Source: Arthrobacter sp. ISL-65 (GTDB taxonomy: Bacteria; Actinomycetota; Actinomycetes; Actinomycetales; Micrococcaceae). Taken from it: a stretch of DNA of 64,000 bases. The notes under the pieces were generated by a model. The model searched no databases and was not told the origin of the DNA. It was given only the letters and a program-made list of their open reading frames with translations. The number at the start of each line of letters is the position of its first letter. The stretch's first letter is position 1. The translations under genes and the position numbers were made by a program. The DNA is taken from NCBI RefSeq assembly GCF_018613795.1, contig NZ_JAGGPN010000020.1, positions 271,289-335,288 of the forward strand, in the 5' to 3' direction. This document shows, one piece after another, positions 51,033-60,261 of this stretch.

Positions 51033-52247
51033 ATGCAGACTTCCGGCTCCAGCCGTCCAGACAGCCAGCCGCGCACCGTCGTCATTCTCGGATCCACCGG
51101 TTCCATCGGCACCCAGGCGATTGACGTCGTCGACGGCGCCCCGCACCTTTTCGAGGTCGTGGCGCTGAGCGCCGGGGGCGGCAACCTCGAACTCCTAGCC
51201 CGGCAGGCCGTGCACACCCGGGCCGCCGCCGTCGGCATCGCCGAAGGCGATCCCGGGCGCCTCCGGGACCTGATCAAGGACGCCGCCCGGGCAGCCGGGC
51301 TGGGGGAATACCGTCCCGAGATCATCGCCGGCCCCGACGCCTCAACCAGGATCGCCGCCGTGCAGGCGGACGTGGTGCTCAATGGCATTACGGGCTCGAT
51401 CGGACTGGCGCCCACGCTCGCAGCGCTGGGATCCGGCGCCACGCTGGCGCTGGCCAACAAGGAATCCCTGATCGTTGGCGGTTCGCTGGTCAAGGCCGCC
51501 GCCGCGGAGGGACAGATCGTTCCGGTTGACTCTGAGCACTCCGCTATCGCCCAGTGCCTGCGCTCGGGGACCGCCGCGGAGGTGGACAAGCTTATCCTGA
51601 CAGCCTCCGGCGGACCCTTCCGCGGCCGTACCCGCGAACAGCTCTTCGCCGTGACGCCGGAGGAGGCGCTGGCCCACCCCACCTGGGACATGGGCCTGAT
51701 GGTCACCACCAACTCAGCCAGCCTGGTGAACAAGGGTCTTGAGGTTATCGAGGCGCACCTGCTGTTCGACATCCCCCTGGACCGGATCGACGTGGTGGTC
51801 CATCCGCAGTCAGTGGTCCACTCCATGGTGCAGTTTGTGGACGGTTCCACCATCGCCCAGGCCTCGCCGCCGGACATGCGCCTGCCGATTGCGCTTGGCC
51901 TGGGCTGGCCGCACCGGGTGCCCAGCGCGGCCACGCCCTGCGACTGGACCCGGGCCACCAGCTGGACGTTCGAGCCGCTGGACGCCGGCGCGTTCCCCGC
52001 CGTCCGGCTGGCCAAGGACGCGGCGAAGCAGGGCAGTACCTACCCTGCAGTGTTCAACGCCGCCAACGAGGAAGCCGTCATGGCTTTCCACGCGGGACGA
52101 ATCCGGTTCACAGACATCGTGGATACGATCGAAGCCGTCCTCAGCGAGCATTCGGGTTCCTCCGGGCTAACGGTCGGAACCGTACTCGATGCTGAGAAGT
52201 GGGCACGTGCGCGCACCCACGAACGTTTAGCAGTGAGCAGTCTCTAG
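51033..52247 (+). CDS. dxr: 1-deoxy-D-xylulose-5-phosphate reductoisomerase
   Basis: A 404-residue NADPH-dependent enzyme making 2-C-methyl-D-erythritol 4-phosphate, the first committed step of the MEP isoprenoid pathway. [18 protein letters not shown] is the NADPH site. Further blocks are [27 protein letters not shown] (metal-binding region), [19 protein letters not shown] and [19 protein letters not shown]. The C-terminal [19 protein letters not shown] completes the active site. It is followed by the RIP protease and, after accessory genes, ispG. Confidence 0.97.
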   Translation: MQTSGSSRPDSQPRTVVILGSTGSIGTQAIDVVDGAPHLFEVVALSAGGGNLELLARQAVHTRAAAVGIAEGDPGRLRDLIKDAARAAGLGEYRPEIIAGPDASTRIAAVQADVVLNGITGSIGLAPTLAALGSGATLALANKESLIVGGSLVKAAAAEGQIVPVDSEHSAIAQCLRSGTAAEVDKLILTASGGPFRGRTREQLFAVTPEEALAHPTWDMGLMVTTNSASLVNKGLEVIEAHLLFDIPLDRIDVVVHPQSVVHSMVQFVDGSTIAQASPPDMRLPIALGLGWPHRVPSAATPCDWTRATSWTFEPLDAGAFPAVRLAKDAAKQGSTYPAVFNAANEEAVMAFHAGRIRFTDIVDTIEAVLSEHSGSSGLTVGTVLDAEKWARARTHERLAVSSL

Positions 52248-52266
52248 GAAGCAGCAGATCTGAAGC

Positions 52267-53598
52267 ATGAGTCCCGTTATCCTCTTTATCCTTGGTGTCG
52301 TCTTTGTGGCGGTCGGCATCGCGGTATCCATTGCGCTGCATGAGGTGGGTCACCTGGTGCCGGCCAAGCTGTTCAAGGTGCGAGTCACCAAGTACATGAT
52401 CGGCTTCGGTCCCACCATATGGTCGACCAAAAAGGGCGAGACCGAGTACGGCTTCAAGGCGCTGCCGCTGGGCGGCTACGTATCGATGATCGGCATGTAC
52501 CCGCCCAACAAGGAGGACGGCTCGGTGCGCCCGTCCAGCACCGGCATGTTCCAGACGCTAGCCAGCGAGGCCCGCTCCATGGCCCATGAAGATGTGGGGC
52601 CGGGGGACGAGAACCGCGTGTTCTACCGGCTCGCGGTCTGGAAGAAGATCATCATCATGCTGGGCGGCCCGGCAATGAACCTGCTGATCGGCCTCGTGCT
52701 CACGGCCGTGCTGCTCATGGGGTTCGGCATCTCCGAGCCCACCACCACCATCGCCGACGTCTCCAAGTGCCAGGTGAAGGCGGGGGAGACAGTCGACCCG
52801 AACTCCGCCGACTGCAAACCGACACCGGCAGCTGCGTCCCAGCTCAAGCCCAACGACGTCATCACCGCCTTCGACGGAAAAACCGTCACCAGCTGGGACC
52901 AGCTCACGGGCTGGATCCGCGCTTCCGCGGGCAAGGAAGTGTCCATCACAGTTGAGCGCAACGGCTCACCGGTGACCAGCACCGTCACCCCTGTCCTCTC
53001 GGCACGCCCGGTCGTCGGTCCGGACGGGCGTCAGGCGAAGGACGACGCCGGAAAGCTCCTGTACCAGGACGTTGGCTTCCTGGGCATCGGTGCGCAGACC
53101 GCCCTGGTTCCCCAGCCGGCGTCGTCCGTCCTGCCCATGGCGGGGGAGAACATCAGGCAGGTGGCCGGGGTGGTCCTCAATCTGCCGGCCCGGGTGGTCG
53201 GAGTGGCCAAGGCGGCCTTCAGCGAAGAACCCCGCGACCCCAACGGCCCCATCAGTGTGGTGGGCGTGGGCCGCGTGGCGGGCGAAGTGGCCGCCATGGA
53301 GGAAGTGCCTGCCCAGGCCCGGCTTGCCGCCTTGGTGGGACTGCTAGCCGGGCTGAACTTTGCCTTGGCCGTCTTCAATCTGATTCCGCTGCTCCCGCTC
53401 GACGGCGGGCACGTCGCCGGCGCACTCTACGAGGCGGTGCGGCGGCGGGCGGCAAAGCTGCTCGGCAAACCCGACCCCGGCGCCTTTGACATCGCGAAAC
53501 TGCTGCCGGTGACCTACGTAGTGGCCGCACTGCTCATGGGAATGGGCGCCCTGCTGATCTATGCGGACATCGTGAAGCCAGTGAATCTCTTCGGCTGA
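52267..53598 (+). CDS. RIP-type site-2 metalloprotease (M50 family)
   Basis: A 443-residue intramembrane zinc protease (RseP/Rip1 type) that cleaves anti-sigma factors within the membrane. HEVGH (His25, Glu26, His29) lies in the first membrane segment. A PDZ domain (about 180-265) holds LKPNDVITAFDGKTVTSWDQLTGWIR, and the second catalytic motif is NLIPLLPLDGGHVAGALYEAV. Large loops between segments 1 and 2 hold the PDZ. It lies 19 bp after dxr, an order conserved in Actinobacteria. Which sigma system it controls is not visible here. Confidence 0.95.
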   Translation: MSPVILFILGVVFVAVGIAVSIALHEVGHLVPAKLFKVRVTKYMIGFGPTIWSTKKGETEYGFKALPLGGYVSMIGMYPPNKEDGSVRPSSTGMFQTLASEARSMAHEDVGPGDENRVFYRLAVWKKIIIMLGGPAMNLLIGLVLTAVLLMGFGISEPTTTIADVSKCQVKAGETVDPNSADCKPTPAAASQLKPNDVITAFDGKTVTSWDQLTGWIRASAGKEVSITVERNGSPVTSTVTPVLSARPVVGPDGRQAKDDAGKLLYQDVGFLGIGAQTALVPQPASSVLPMAGENIRQVAGVVLNLPARVVGVAKAAFSEEPRDPNGPISVVGVGRVAGEVAAMEEVPAQARLAALVGLLAGLNFALAVFNLIPLLPLDGGHVAGALYEAVRRRAAKLLGKPDPGAFDIAKLLPVTYVVAALLMGMGALLIYADIVKPVNLFG

Positions 53599-53685
53599 TC
53601 CCTGATGCTAAACTCTTATTGGCTGATTACGGAAAGTCAGCTCCGAATGATTGATTTGCGAATATAAGCCGGATACGGTTTCTTC

Positions 53686-54381
53686 ATGTACGTTCTGACC
53701 ATCGACCAGCGTGGCAGCACCAGCGATGTGGACCGCGTGCCCGAGCTCCTCGGCGACCTCGGCAGCCATCCTGGCGTCCGCTTTGAACGCTCTGTCGGCG
53801 ACGAAGTACAGGGCGTCCTGCAGGACCCTGCCCTGGTGGTCGACGTGACCCTGCATGCCCTGCGAAGCCGGCACTGGTATGTCGGAATCGGTGTCGGCCC
53901 GGGAACCCTGCCGCCGGACGCGAGCCCTCGCGAAGGGTCCGGCCCCGCCTTTGTCGCTGCTCGCCGGGCGGTGGAGCGGGCCAAGTCAGCAGCGAGCCAT
54001 GTCCCCGCGGCCGTGGTTGCCGGAAGCCGCGAGCACGAGGCCGCCGTGGCGTGCGCAAACGCGGAGGCGGTGCTGCGGCTGGTCGGCGGGCTGGTGCAGG
54101 CACGGACCGAGGCCCAATGGCGCGTGGTGGATGCCCTCCGTGCGAAGAGCGGCGCAGCAACCGAACAGGGCTCCGGGCGCCACGGACTCCAGAAACAGGT
54201 TGCGCGGGAGCTGGGAATCACCGAACAGTCGGTGAGCCGGGCCGTCCTCCGGTCGGGCTGGCAGGAAGAATGGGCGGCAAGGCCGGCGGTGGAAATGCTG
54301 CTGGCAACCGCCCACCGCCTGGTCCTTGAGAACCTCACCCCTGGGACCCGGGACGGCGACGACAACCGAGGAGAAGCGTGA
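53686..54381 (+). CDS. SatD-like protein with C-terminal HTH
   Basis: A 231-residue cytoplasmic protein. The N-terminal 95 residues (YVLTIDQRGSTSDVDRVPELLGDLGSHPGVRFERSVGDEVQGVLQDPALVVDVTLHALRSRHWYVGIGVG) look like the SatD family, named from the Streptococcus mutans sat acid-tolerance operon, whose biochemical function is unknown. The C-terminal part carries a helix-turn-helix KQVARELGITEQSVSRAVLRSGWQEE. It overlaps the next gene (membrane protein) by four bases, forming a pair inserted between rip1 and ispG. Confidence 0.75.
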   Translation: MYVLTIDQRGSTSDVDRVPELLGDLGSHPGVRFERSVGDEVQGVLQDPALVVDVTLHALRSRHWYVGIGVGPGTLPPDASPREGSGPAFVAARRAVERAKSAASHVPAAVVAGSREHEAAVACANAEAVLRLVGGLVQARTEAQWRVVDALRAKSGAATEQGSGRHGLQKQVARELGITEQSVSRAVLRSGWQEEWAARPAVEMLLATAHRLVLENLTPGTRDGDDNRGEA

Positions 54382-54884
54382 ACGCAGTCTGGATCGCAGC
54401 CGCCCTGCTGACGGCCGGATTCGTGGGCTGGCCTGTCACGGCCCTGGTTTTCCGGCTGGCCCGCACCATCGACGACAAAGCCGATGCCGTCGCCAGCGCC
54501 GGGAGGGACGGCGCCGACGATCCCTCAGCCGACGTGACGGTGGACAGCCCGGCCGCAGGGGACAGGGTGAATACAGTGAACGGCGACATCACGGTGGACG
54601 CTGGTGGTGCTGCCGCGCCGGAGCCCGGAGGCGATGCCTCGGCCACGCGGATTCTCCGGGGCGGGGCCATCATCGGGGTGCTCGAGCGGCTGGCAGTCTG
54701 CCTCGCCATCCTGGGCGGGCAGCCCGTAGCAATCGCCTACGTGGTGGCCATCAAAGGCCTGGGCCGGTTCGCGGAACTCAAGGAAACGCCGGTAGCTGCG
54801 GAGCGGTTCATCATCGGCACCCTGGCCTCTATGCTGTGGGCGGCGGGAGTTGCCGCCCTCACGAAGGTCGTGCTCCTCGGCTAG
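54378..54884 (+). CDS. Membrane protein paired with the SatD-like gene
   Basis: A 168-residue protein starting at GTG 54378, four bases inside the SatD-like stop. It has an N-terminal membrane segment (VWIAAALLTAGFVGWPVTALVF) and a charged, repeat-like middle region of about 80 residues (Asp/Ala/Gly). Two to three C-terminal hydrophobic stretches follow (VLERLAVCLAILGGQPVAIAYVVAIKGLG, FIIGTLASMLWAAGVAALTKVVLL). GQPVAIAYVVAIKGLGRFAEL resembles the conserved part of partner proteins in SatD-type pairs. The function is unknown. Confidence 0.7.
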   Translation: MNAVWIAAALLTAGFVGWPVTALVFRLARTIDDKADAVASAGRDGADDPSADVTVDSPAAGDRVNTVNGDITVDAGGAAAPEPGGDASATRILRGGAIIGVLERLAVCLAILGGQPVAIAYVVAIKGLGRFAELKETPVAAERFIIGTLASMLWAAGVAALTKVVLLG

Positions 54885-54909
54885 CCCGGCCGCGGGATAG
54901 GGTATCTCT

Positions 54910-55203
54910 ATGACTGTTTTTGCTGTTGAGTACGTATACGACGCCGAGTCCTCCGAAACGCGCGCGGCCACCCGCCCCGCCCACCGCGAATGGACTGCAG
55001 GACTCGCGCAGGACGGCCGGCTTCTGGCCAGCGGACCCTACGGCGACGGCGCAGGCGCCCTGCTTATTTTCAAGGCGGCCGACGAAGCCGCACTCAACGA
55101 GATCCTCCGGCAGGATCCCTTCGCGGCAGCGGGCGTCATTTCCGGCACGCGAACCACCGAATGGGCGCCCGTGACCGGTCTTTTGGCTGAGCACGCAGCC
55201 TAG
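54910..55203 (+). CDS. YciI-like protein
   Basis: A 97-residue ferredoxin-like fold protein. MTVFAVEYVYDAESSETRAATRPAHREWTAGLAQDGRLLASGPYGDGAGALLIFKAADEAALNEILRQDPFAAAGVISGTRTTEW matches YciI with the conserved His-x-x-Trp/Tyr and GP(F/Y) features. YciI-type proteins are small putative enzymes of unresolved reaction. It is 25 bp after the membrane protein and 39 bp before ispG. Confidence 0.9.
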   Translation: MTVFAVEYVYDAESSETRAATRPAHREWTAGLAQDGRLLASGPYGDGAGALLIFKAADEAALNEILRQDPFAAAGVISGTRTTEWAPVTGLLAEHAA

Positions 55204-55242
55204 CCGCCCCGCACCACCGATTTTCGAATTCAAGGAGTCCAC

Positions 55243-56409
55243 GTGACCTCGGTCAGCCTGGGAATGCCATCCGCACCGCCGCCCGTCCTTGCCCCGCGAC
55301 GCAAGACGCGCCAGATCAAGGTGGGCTCCGTCGGCGTCGGTTCCGATTTCCCCATCAGCGTGCAGTCGATGACCACCACGCCCACCACGGACATCAACGC
55401 CACGCTGCAACAGATTGCCGAGCTGACCGCCTCCGGCTGCGACATCGTCCGCGTGGCGTGCCCGTCCGCAGATGACGCGGAAGCGCTTCCGATCATCGCC
55501 CGGAAATCGCAGATCCCGGTCATCGCCGACATCCACTTCCAGCCGAAGTACGTCTTCGCGGCCATCGAGGCCGGCTGCGCTGCAGTGCGCGTCAACCCGG
55601 GCAACATCCGCAAGTTCGACGACCAGGTCAAGGAGATCGCCAAAGCGGCCAAGGACCACGGCACGTCCATCCGTATCGGCGTGAATGCAGGATCGCTGGA
55701 ACCGGGCATCTTGAAGAAGTACGGCAAAGCCACCCCGGAGGCTTTGGTCGAATCCGCGGTCTGGGAAGCCTCGCTCTTCGAGGAGCACGGCTTCCACGAC
55801 TTCAAGATCTCCGTGAAGCACAATGACCCGGTGGTCATGGTGGCGGCCTACGAGATGCTCGCCGAAAAGGGAGACTGGCCGCTGCACCTGGGCGTCACTG
55901 AGGCCGGCCCCGCCTTCCAGGGAACCATCAAGTCGGCCACAGCCTTTGGTGCCCTCCTCTCGCGCGGCATCGGCGACACCATCCGCGTGTCCCTGTCTGC
56001 CCCTCCTGTCGAGGAGATCAAGGTGGGGAACCAGATCCTGCAGTCGCTGAACCTGCGCCCCCGCAAGCTGGAAATCGTCTCGTGCCCGTCCTGCGGGCGC
56101 GCCCAGGTTGATGTATACACCCTCGCCGAGCAGGTCACCGCCGGCCTCGAGGGGATGGAGATCCCGCTGCGCGTCGCCGTCATGGGCTGCGTCGTCAACG
56201 GTCCGGGCGAAGCGCGGGAAGCTGACCTCGGCGTCGCCTCGGGCAACGGCAAGGGACAGATATTTGTGAAGGGCGAGGTCATCAAGACTGTCCCCGAGAG
56301 CCAGATTGTTGAGACACTGATCGAAGAGGCCATGCGTATCGCGGAAGAGATGGGGGAGGCCGATGGCGAAGATGCTGTCAAGGGTAGCCCCGTGGTTAGC
56401 GTCTCATAA
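55243..56409 (+). CDS. ispG: 4-hydroxy-3-methylbut-2-en-1-yl diphosphate synthase (flavodoxin/ferredoxin)
   Basis: A 388-residue Fe-S enzyme of the MEP pathway converting ME-cyclodiphosphate to HMBPP. The TIM barrel begins [68 protein letters not shown] follows, with the C-terminal [4Fe-4S] ligands in [12 protein letters not shown] and [17 protein letters not shown]. The GTG at 55243 follows AAGGAG. The last 47 bases overlap the next gene, so translation of the two is interlocked. Confidence 0.97.
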   Translation: MTSVSLGMPSAPPPVLAPRRKTRQIKVGSVGVGSDFPISVQSMTTTPTTDINATLQQIAELTASGCDIVRVACPSADDAEALPIIARKSQIPVIADIHFQPKYVFAAIEAGCAAVRVNPGNIRKFDDQVKEIAKAAKDHGTSIRIGVNAGSLEPGILKKYGKATPEALVESAVWEASLFEEHGFHDFKISVKHNDPVVMVAAYEMLAEKGDWPLHLGVTEAGPAFQGTIKSATAFGALLSRGIGDTIRVSLSAPPVEEIKVGNQILQSLNLRPRKLEIVSCPSCGRAQVDVYTLAEQVTAGLEGMEIPLRVAVMGCVVNGPGEAREADLGVASGNGKGQIFVKGEVIKTVPESQIVETLIEEAMRIAEEMGEADGEDAVKGSPVVSVS

Positions 56410-57259
56410 GGACGGCGCCGCGCCGGACGGTGCCACCGTCCGGGTACTGGGTGTTGGAGACACCCGTCAGCTGCGCGAACTGGCGGGGACGGATCCCGTC
56501 GCCAACGTGTTCATCCTGGCGCACCTGGAGTCAACAGACTCTGCCGCGCCCACCCCGGGCGGAGCCAACGTCCTGGGCGTTTTCGACGACGACGTTCTGG
56601 TTGGCGCCTGCTGGGCAGGCGCCAACCTGGTCCCAGTCCAGCTGGACCCCGAGCTGGCCGGACCGGTGGCTGCTGCGGCCCACCGCTCCGGGCGGCGGTA
56701 CGCGTCGATCTTCGGGCCGGCCGGCACGGTCCTTGCCCTGCACCGCCACCTTGAAGAGCTGGGCCACTTGGCCCACGAGGTACGGCCCGACCAGCCGCTG
56801 ATGACCATCACCGGCCCCCCTGCCGTTGAGCCGAACTGGCGGCTCGGATACGGGCAGTACGCAGATTTCGACGCTATCCTCCCTGCCTGTGCGGCGATGT
56901 TCGAGGAAGAGGTTGGCTATTCGCCCTACCTCGGCGGCCGCGATTTCTACAGCCGCCGGGTGGCGGGCCTGATCCGGCAGGGACACTCCCTGGTCCACCT
57001 GAAGGACGGCGAAGTCGTTTTTAAGGCCGAGCTCGGTGCCGTCACTGCCGAGGTCACGCAGGTCCAGGGCGTGTGGATGAACCCCAGCCAGCGGGGACTC
57101 GGGCTGAGCGCGGGATACATGGCGGCCGTGGTGCTGCTGGCCCAGAAAATGGCGCCTGTCACTAGCCTCTACGTCAACGACTACAACTCCCGGGCGAGGG
57201 CCACGTACGAACGCGTTGGCTTCCGGCAGGTGGGGACGTTCGCTACAGTTCTCTTCTAG
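56363..57259 (+). CDS. GNAT family N-acetyltransferase (DUF4081-type)
   Basis: A 298-residue acetyltransferase with an N-terminal DUF4081-like half ([31 protein letters not shown] ... [24 protein letters not shown]) and a C-terminal GNAT domain. The latter has [28 protein letters not shown] (acetyl-CoA loop) and [34 protein letters not shown] 56363 follows GGGGGAGG and lies inside ispG, overlapping it by 47 bp. The same neighbour of ispG is found in many Actinobacteria. The substrate is unknown. Confidence 0.9.
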   Translation: MAKMLSRVAPWLASHKDGAAPDGATVRVLGVGDTRQLRELAGTDPVANVFILAHLESTDSAAPTPGGANVLGVFDDDVLVGACWAGANLVPVQLDPELAGPVAAAAHRSGRRYASIFGPAGTVLALHRHLEELGHLAHEVRPDQPLMTITGPPAVEPNWRLGYGQYADFDAILPACAAMFEEEVGYSPYLGGRDFYSRRVAGLIRQGHSLVHLKDGEVVFKAELGAVTAEVTQVQGVWMNPSQRGLGLSAGYMAAVVLLAQKMAPVTSLYVNDYNSRARATYERVGFRQVGTFATVLF

Positions 57260-57565
57260 CTTGTGGCTCAGGCCTGCCCGGCCAAAGCCGCACCGGTCAC
57301 ACTGGATTTGGAATCGGTGACGGCTATCACATAGGTTCGTTCTAACCGCGTTTTCGGACTCGGGTGGTCTTTCTTGAATCTGCGGCATGACCGGCCGCGG
57401 AGCCACGCCGCCACAGGGATGACCAGCCGTAAACCGCCAGGGGCTTCTCCTGCGGGGCGTGGCTTTCCTGTTCAGCTCCCACAGGGCCCGGAACCTGTAC
57501 TGCTGCCCAGCCGGTAGATTAGTACCCAGACAATCAGCACTTCCCCCAGAAATGGACACCTACCC
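57260..57565 (+). other. Gene-free region with the proS promoter
   Basis: A 306-bp region with no convincing gene. TAGATT at about 57516 is a likely -10 for proS. A one-mismatch Crp/GlxR-like sequence GGTGA-CGGCTA-TCACA lies at 57316-57331, which may be chance. No terminator-like stem with a T-run was found after the GNAT gene. Confidence 0.4.
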
Positions 57566-59374
57566 GTGGTTCTTCGACTCTCCAAGCTTTTCCTGCGCAC
57601 CCTGCGTGAAGACCCCGCTGACGCCGAGGTGGCCAGCCACCGGCTGCTCGTGCGCGCGGGATACATCCGCCGCGCGGCTCCGGGCATCTACACCTGGCTG
57701 CCGCTGGGACTGAGCGTGCTGCGCAAGGTGGAGCAGATCATCCGGGAAGAGATGGCCGCCATCGGCGCCCAGGAAGTTCACTTCCCCGCGCTGCTTCCCA
57801 AGGAGCCCTACGAGGCGACCAACCGCTGGACCGAATACGGCGAAGGGCTGTTCCGGCTGAAGGACCGCAAGGGCGGGGACTACCTGCTGGCCCCTACGCA
57901 CGAGGAGATGTTCACCCTGCTGGTCAAGGACCTGTACTCCTCGTACAAGGACCTGCCGCTGAGCATCTACCAGATCCAGAACAAGTACCGCGACGAGGCA
58001 CGTCCCCGTGCCGGCCTGCTCCGCGGCCGCGAATTCATCATGAAGGACTCCTACTCGTTCGACGTCGACGACGCCGGCCTGGAGGCGAGCTACAACGCGC
58101 ACCGCGCGGCGTACCTGAAGATCTTCGAGCGGCTGGGCCTGGAAGTCATTCCCGTCACGGCCACCGCAGGCGCCATGGGCGGGTCCAGGAGCGAGGAATT
58201 CCTGCACCCCACCGACATCGGCGAGGACACCTTCGTGCGCTCGGCCGGCGGCTACACGGCCAACGTCGAAGCTGTGACCACGGTGGTTCCCGCGGAAATC
58301 GACTTCACCAACGCCCCGGCCGCGGAGATCCGCGATACCCCGAACACTCCCACGATCGACACGCTCGTGGCTGCCTCCAACGAGCTCGTGCCGCGCAGCG
58401 AGGCCGACGGCCCTTGGACTGCCGCTGACACACTCAAGAACGTTGTTCTCGCCGTCACCCTGCCCACCGGGGAGCGCCAGATCGTGGTGCTCGGTGTCCC
58501 CGGTGACCGGGGTGTCGACCTCAAGCGCGTCGAGGCCAACATCGGCGCCTACCTCCCGGTCGCCGGCGAAATCGCCGTGGAAGCCGCCGGCGAGGAGGAC
58601 CTGGCCCGCAACCCGCTCATCGTCCGCGGTTACCTCGGCCCGGGCATGTCGCTGGGCGCACCGCTCCTTGGCCTCGAAGGCGCCGCTAAGCTCCTGTACC
58701 TGGTGGATCCGCGCGTCGTCAACGGTACGGCCTGGGTGACCGGTGCCAACATGGCGGGCAAGCACGTCTTCGGGCTCGTTGCGGGACGCGACTTCACGTG
58801 GGATGGCGTCATCGAGTGCACTGAGGTGCGCGCCGGTGATGAGGCCCCGGACGGCTCCGGTCCGCTCGAAACGGCCCGCGGCATCGAGATGGGACACATC
58901 TTCCAGCTGGGCCGCAAGTACGCCGAAGCGCTGGAACTGAAGGTCCTGGACCAGAACGGCAAGCAGGTGGTGGTCACCATGGGTTCGTACGGCGTGGGCG
59001 TCACCCGAGCCGTGGCCGCGCTGGCGGAATCCAACCACGACGCCAAGGGCCTGGTTTGGCCCCGCTCCGTGGCTCCGGCCGACGTGCATGTCGTGGCCGT
59101 CGGCCGCGGCGAGGAGATCTTCGCCGCCGCTGAGCAGCTCGCCCTCGACCTTGAGGGTGCCGGCCTGGAAGTCATCTACGATGACCGGCCCAAGGTTTCC
59201 CCGGGCGTGAAGTTCGGCGATGCCGAGCTTGTTGGCGTGCCCACCATCCTTGCCGTCGGCCGCGGACTGGTGGACGGCGTCGTCGAAATCAAGGACCGCC
59301 GCAGCGGCGAGGCTGAGAATGTGGCTGTGGACAAGGCCGTTGACTACGTGGTCAACGCCGTCCGCAGCAACTGA
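57566..59374 (+). CDS. proS: Prolyl-tRNA synthetase, bacterial type
   Basis: A 602-residue class II synthetase. [52 protein letters not shown] begins the enzyme. Motif 2 is [30 protein letters not shown], followed by the editing (INS/YbaK-like) domain at about 230-390 that hydrolyses mischarged Ala-tRNA. Motif 3 is [15 protein letters not shown], and the anticodon-binding domain completes the C-terminus. The GTG at 57566 is the start. This is the long bacterial ProRS with editing domain. Confidence 0.97.
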   Translation: MVLRLSKLFLRTLREDPADAEVASHRLLVRAGYIRRAAPGIYTWLPLGLSVLRKVEQIIREEMAAIGAQEVHFPALLPKEPYEATNRWTEYGEGLFRLKDRKGGDYLLAPTHEEMFTLLVKDLYSSYKDLPLSIYQIQNKYRDEARPRAGLLRGREFIMKDSYSFDVDDAGLEASYNAHRAAYLKIFERLGLEVIPVTATAGAMGGSRSEEFLHPTDIGEDTFVRSAGGYTANVEAVTTVVPAEIDFTNAPAAEIRDTPNTPTIDTLVAASNELVPRSEADGPWTAADTLKNVVLAVTLPTGERQIVVLGVPGDRGVDLKRVEANIGAYLPVAGEIAVEAAGEEDLARNPLIVRGYLGPGMSLGAPLLGLEGAAKLLYLVDPRVVNGTAWVTGANMAGKHVFGLVAGRDFTWDGVIECTEVRAGDEAPDGSGPLETARGIEMGHIFQLGRKYAEALELKVLDQNGKQVVVTMGSYGVGVTRAVAALAESNHDAKGLVWPRSVAPADVHVVAVGRGEEIFAAAEQLALDLEGAGLEVIYDDRPKVSPGVKFGDAELVGVPTILAVGRGLVDGVVEIKDRRSGEAENVAVDKAVDYVVNAVRSN

Positions 59375-59389
59375 CGCCCGACCCTCTCA

Positions 59390-60184
59390 GTGGTTTCGGG
59401 GTTTGAGACGATCCAGCTCACCACTATCGTCCTGATAGTGGTGGCTGGCTTCTCCGCTGGCTGGGTGGACGCCGTCGTGGGCGGCGGCGGCCTGCTGCAG
59501 CTGCCGGCGCTGTTGCTGGTGCCGGGGATCACCCCGGTGCAGGCTCTGGCCACCAACAAGATGGGTTCCATTTTTGGCACCACCACCAGCGCCGTGACCT
59601 ACTATGGCCGCGTCCGGCCCGACCTCCGGACGGCCGTGCCGATGGCCGCGATCGCGCTGGCGGGCAGCTTCGGTGGAGCGCTGCTGGCCACCCGGCTGCC
59701 GGCGGAGGTGTTCAAGCCGATCATCGTGGTGGCCCTGGTCGCCGTCGCGCTGTTCACGGCACTTAGGCCCGACGCCGGCCACCTGACCGTGCTCAGGCAC
59801 GACGGCCGCACGCACTACGTGGTGGCCTGCGCCATCGGCGCCGTGATCGGGTTCTACGACGGCCTGATCGGGCCCGGCACCGGATCGTTCCTGGTGATCG
59901 CGCTGGTTTCGGCGATGGGGTACGCCTTCCTCGAGGCCAGCGCCAAAGCGAAAATCGTCAACATGGCGACGAACGCCGGGGCACTTATATTTTTCCTCCC
60001 GCACGGGTCACTCCTCTGGGGAGTCGGCCTGCTGCTGGGCGCAGCGAACATGGCCGGGGGCTACCTTGGCGCGCGCACCGCTGTGAAGCAGGGGAGCAAG
60101 TTTGTGCGTGTGGTGTTCCTCGTGGTGGTTTTCGCCCTGATCGTCAAGCTCGCCTTCGACGTCTGGCAGGAGAACTTCGCCTGA
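59390..60184 (+). CDS. TauE/SafE (TSUP) family permease
   Basis: A 264-residue membrane protein with about eight segments. GFSAGWVDAVVGGGGLLQLPALLLVPGITPVQALATNKMGSIFGTTTSAVTYYGRVRPDL and AIGAVIGFYDGLIGPGTGSFLVIALVSAMGYAFLEASAKAKIVNMATNAGAL are the two TSUP half-repeats with the conserved G-x-D-(A/G)-x-x-G. The family moves sulfite, sulfonates or organic anions; the substrate is not determined. It starts at GTG 59390, 15 bp after proS, and may be co-transcribed with it. Confidence 0.93.
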   Translation: MVSGFETIQLTTIVLIVVAGFSAGWVDAVVGGGGLLQLPALLLVPGITPVQALATNKMGSIFGTTTSAVTYYGRVRPDLRTAVPMAAIALAGSFGGALLATRLPAEVFKPIIVVALVAVALFTALRPDAGHLTVLRHDGRTHYVVACAIGAVIGFYDGLIGPGTGSFLVIALVSAMGYAFLEASAKAKIVNMATNAGALIFFLPHGSLLWGVGLLLGAANMAGGYLGARTAVKQGSKFVRVVFLVVVFALIVKLAFDVWQENFA

Positions 60185-60261
60185 GCTGGCTTCTCGGCTG
60201 AGCCAGGTTCCCGGCGAGCCAAGTTCTCGCGGGCGTTCCCGGGACGGCGTAGCATGCCTCT

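Noticed and set aside
57316..57331. Crp/GlxR site GGTGA-CGGCTA-TCACA before proS
   Set aside because: One mismatch to the core; I estimate one to two such matches by chance in 64 kb, and a housekeeping synthetase is an unlikely target.
57560..59089. Antisense open frame over proS (509 codons)
   Set aside because: The prolyl-tRNA synthetase is complete on the plus strand; this is a shadow.
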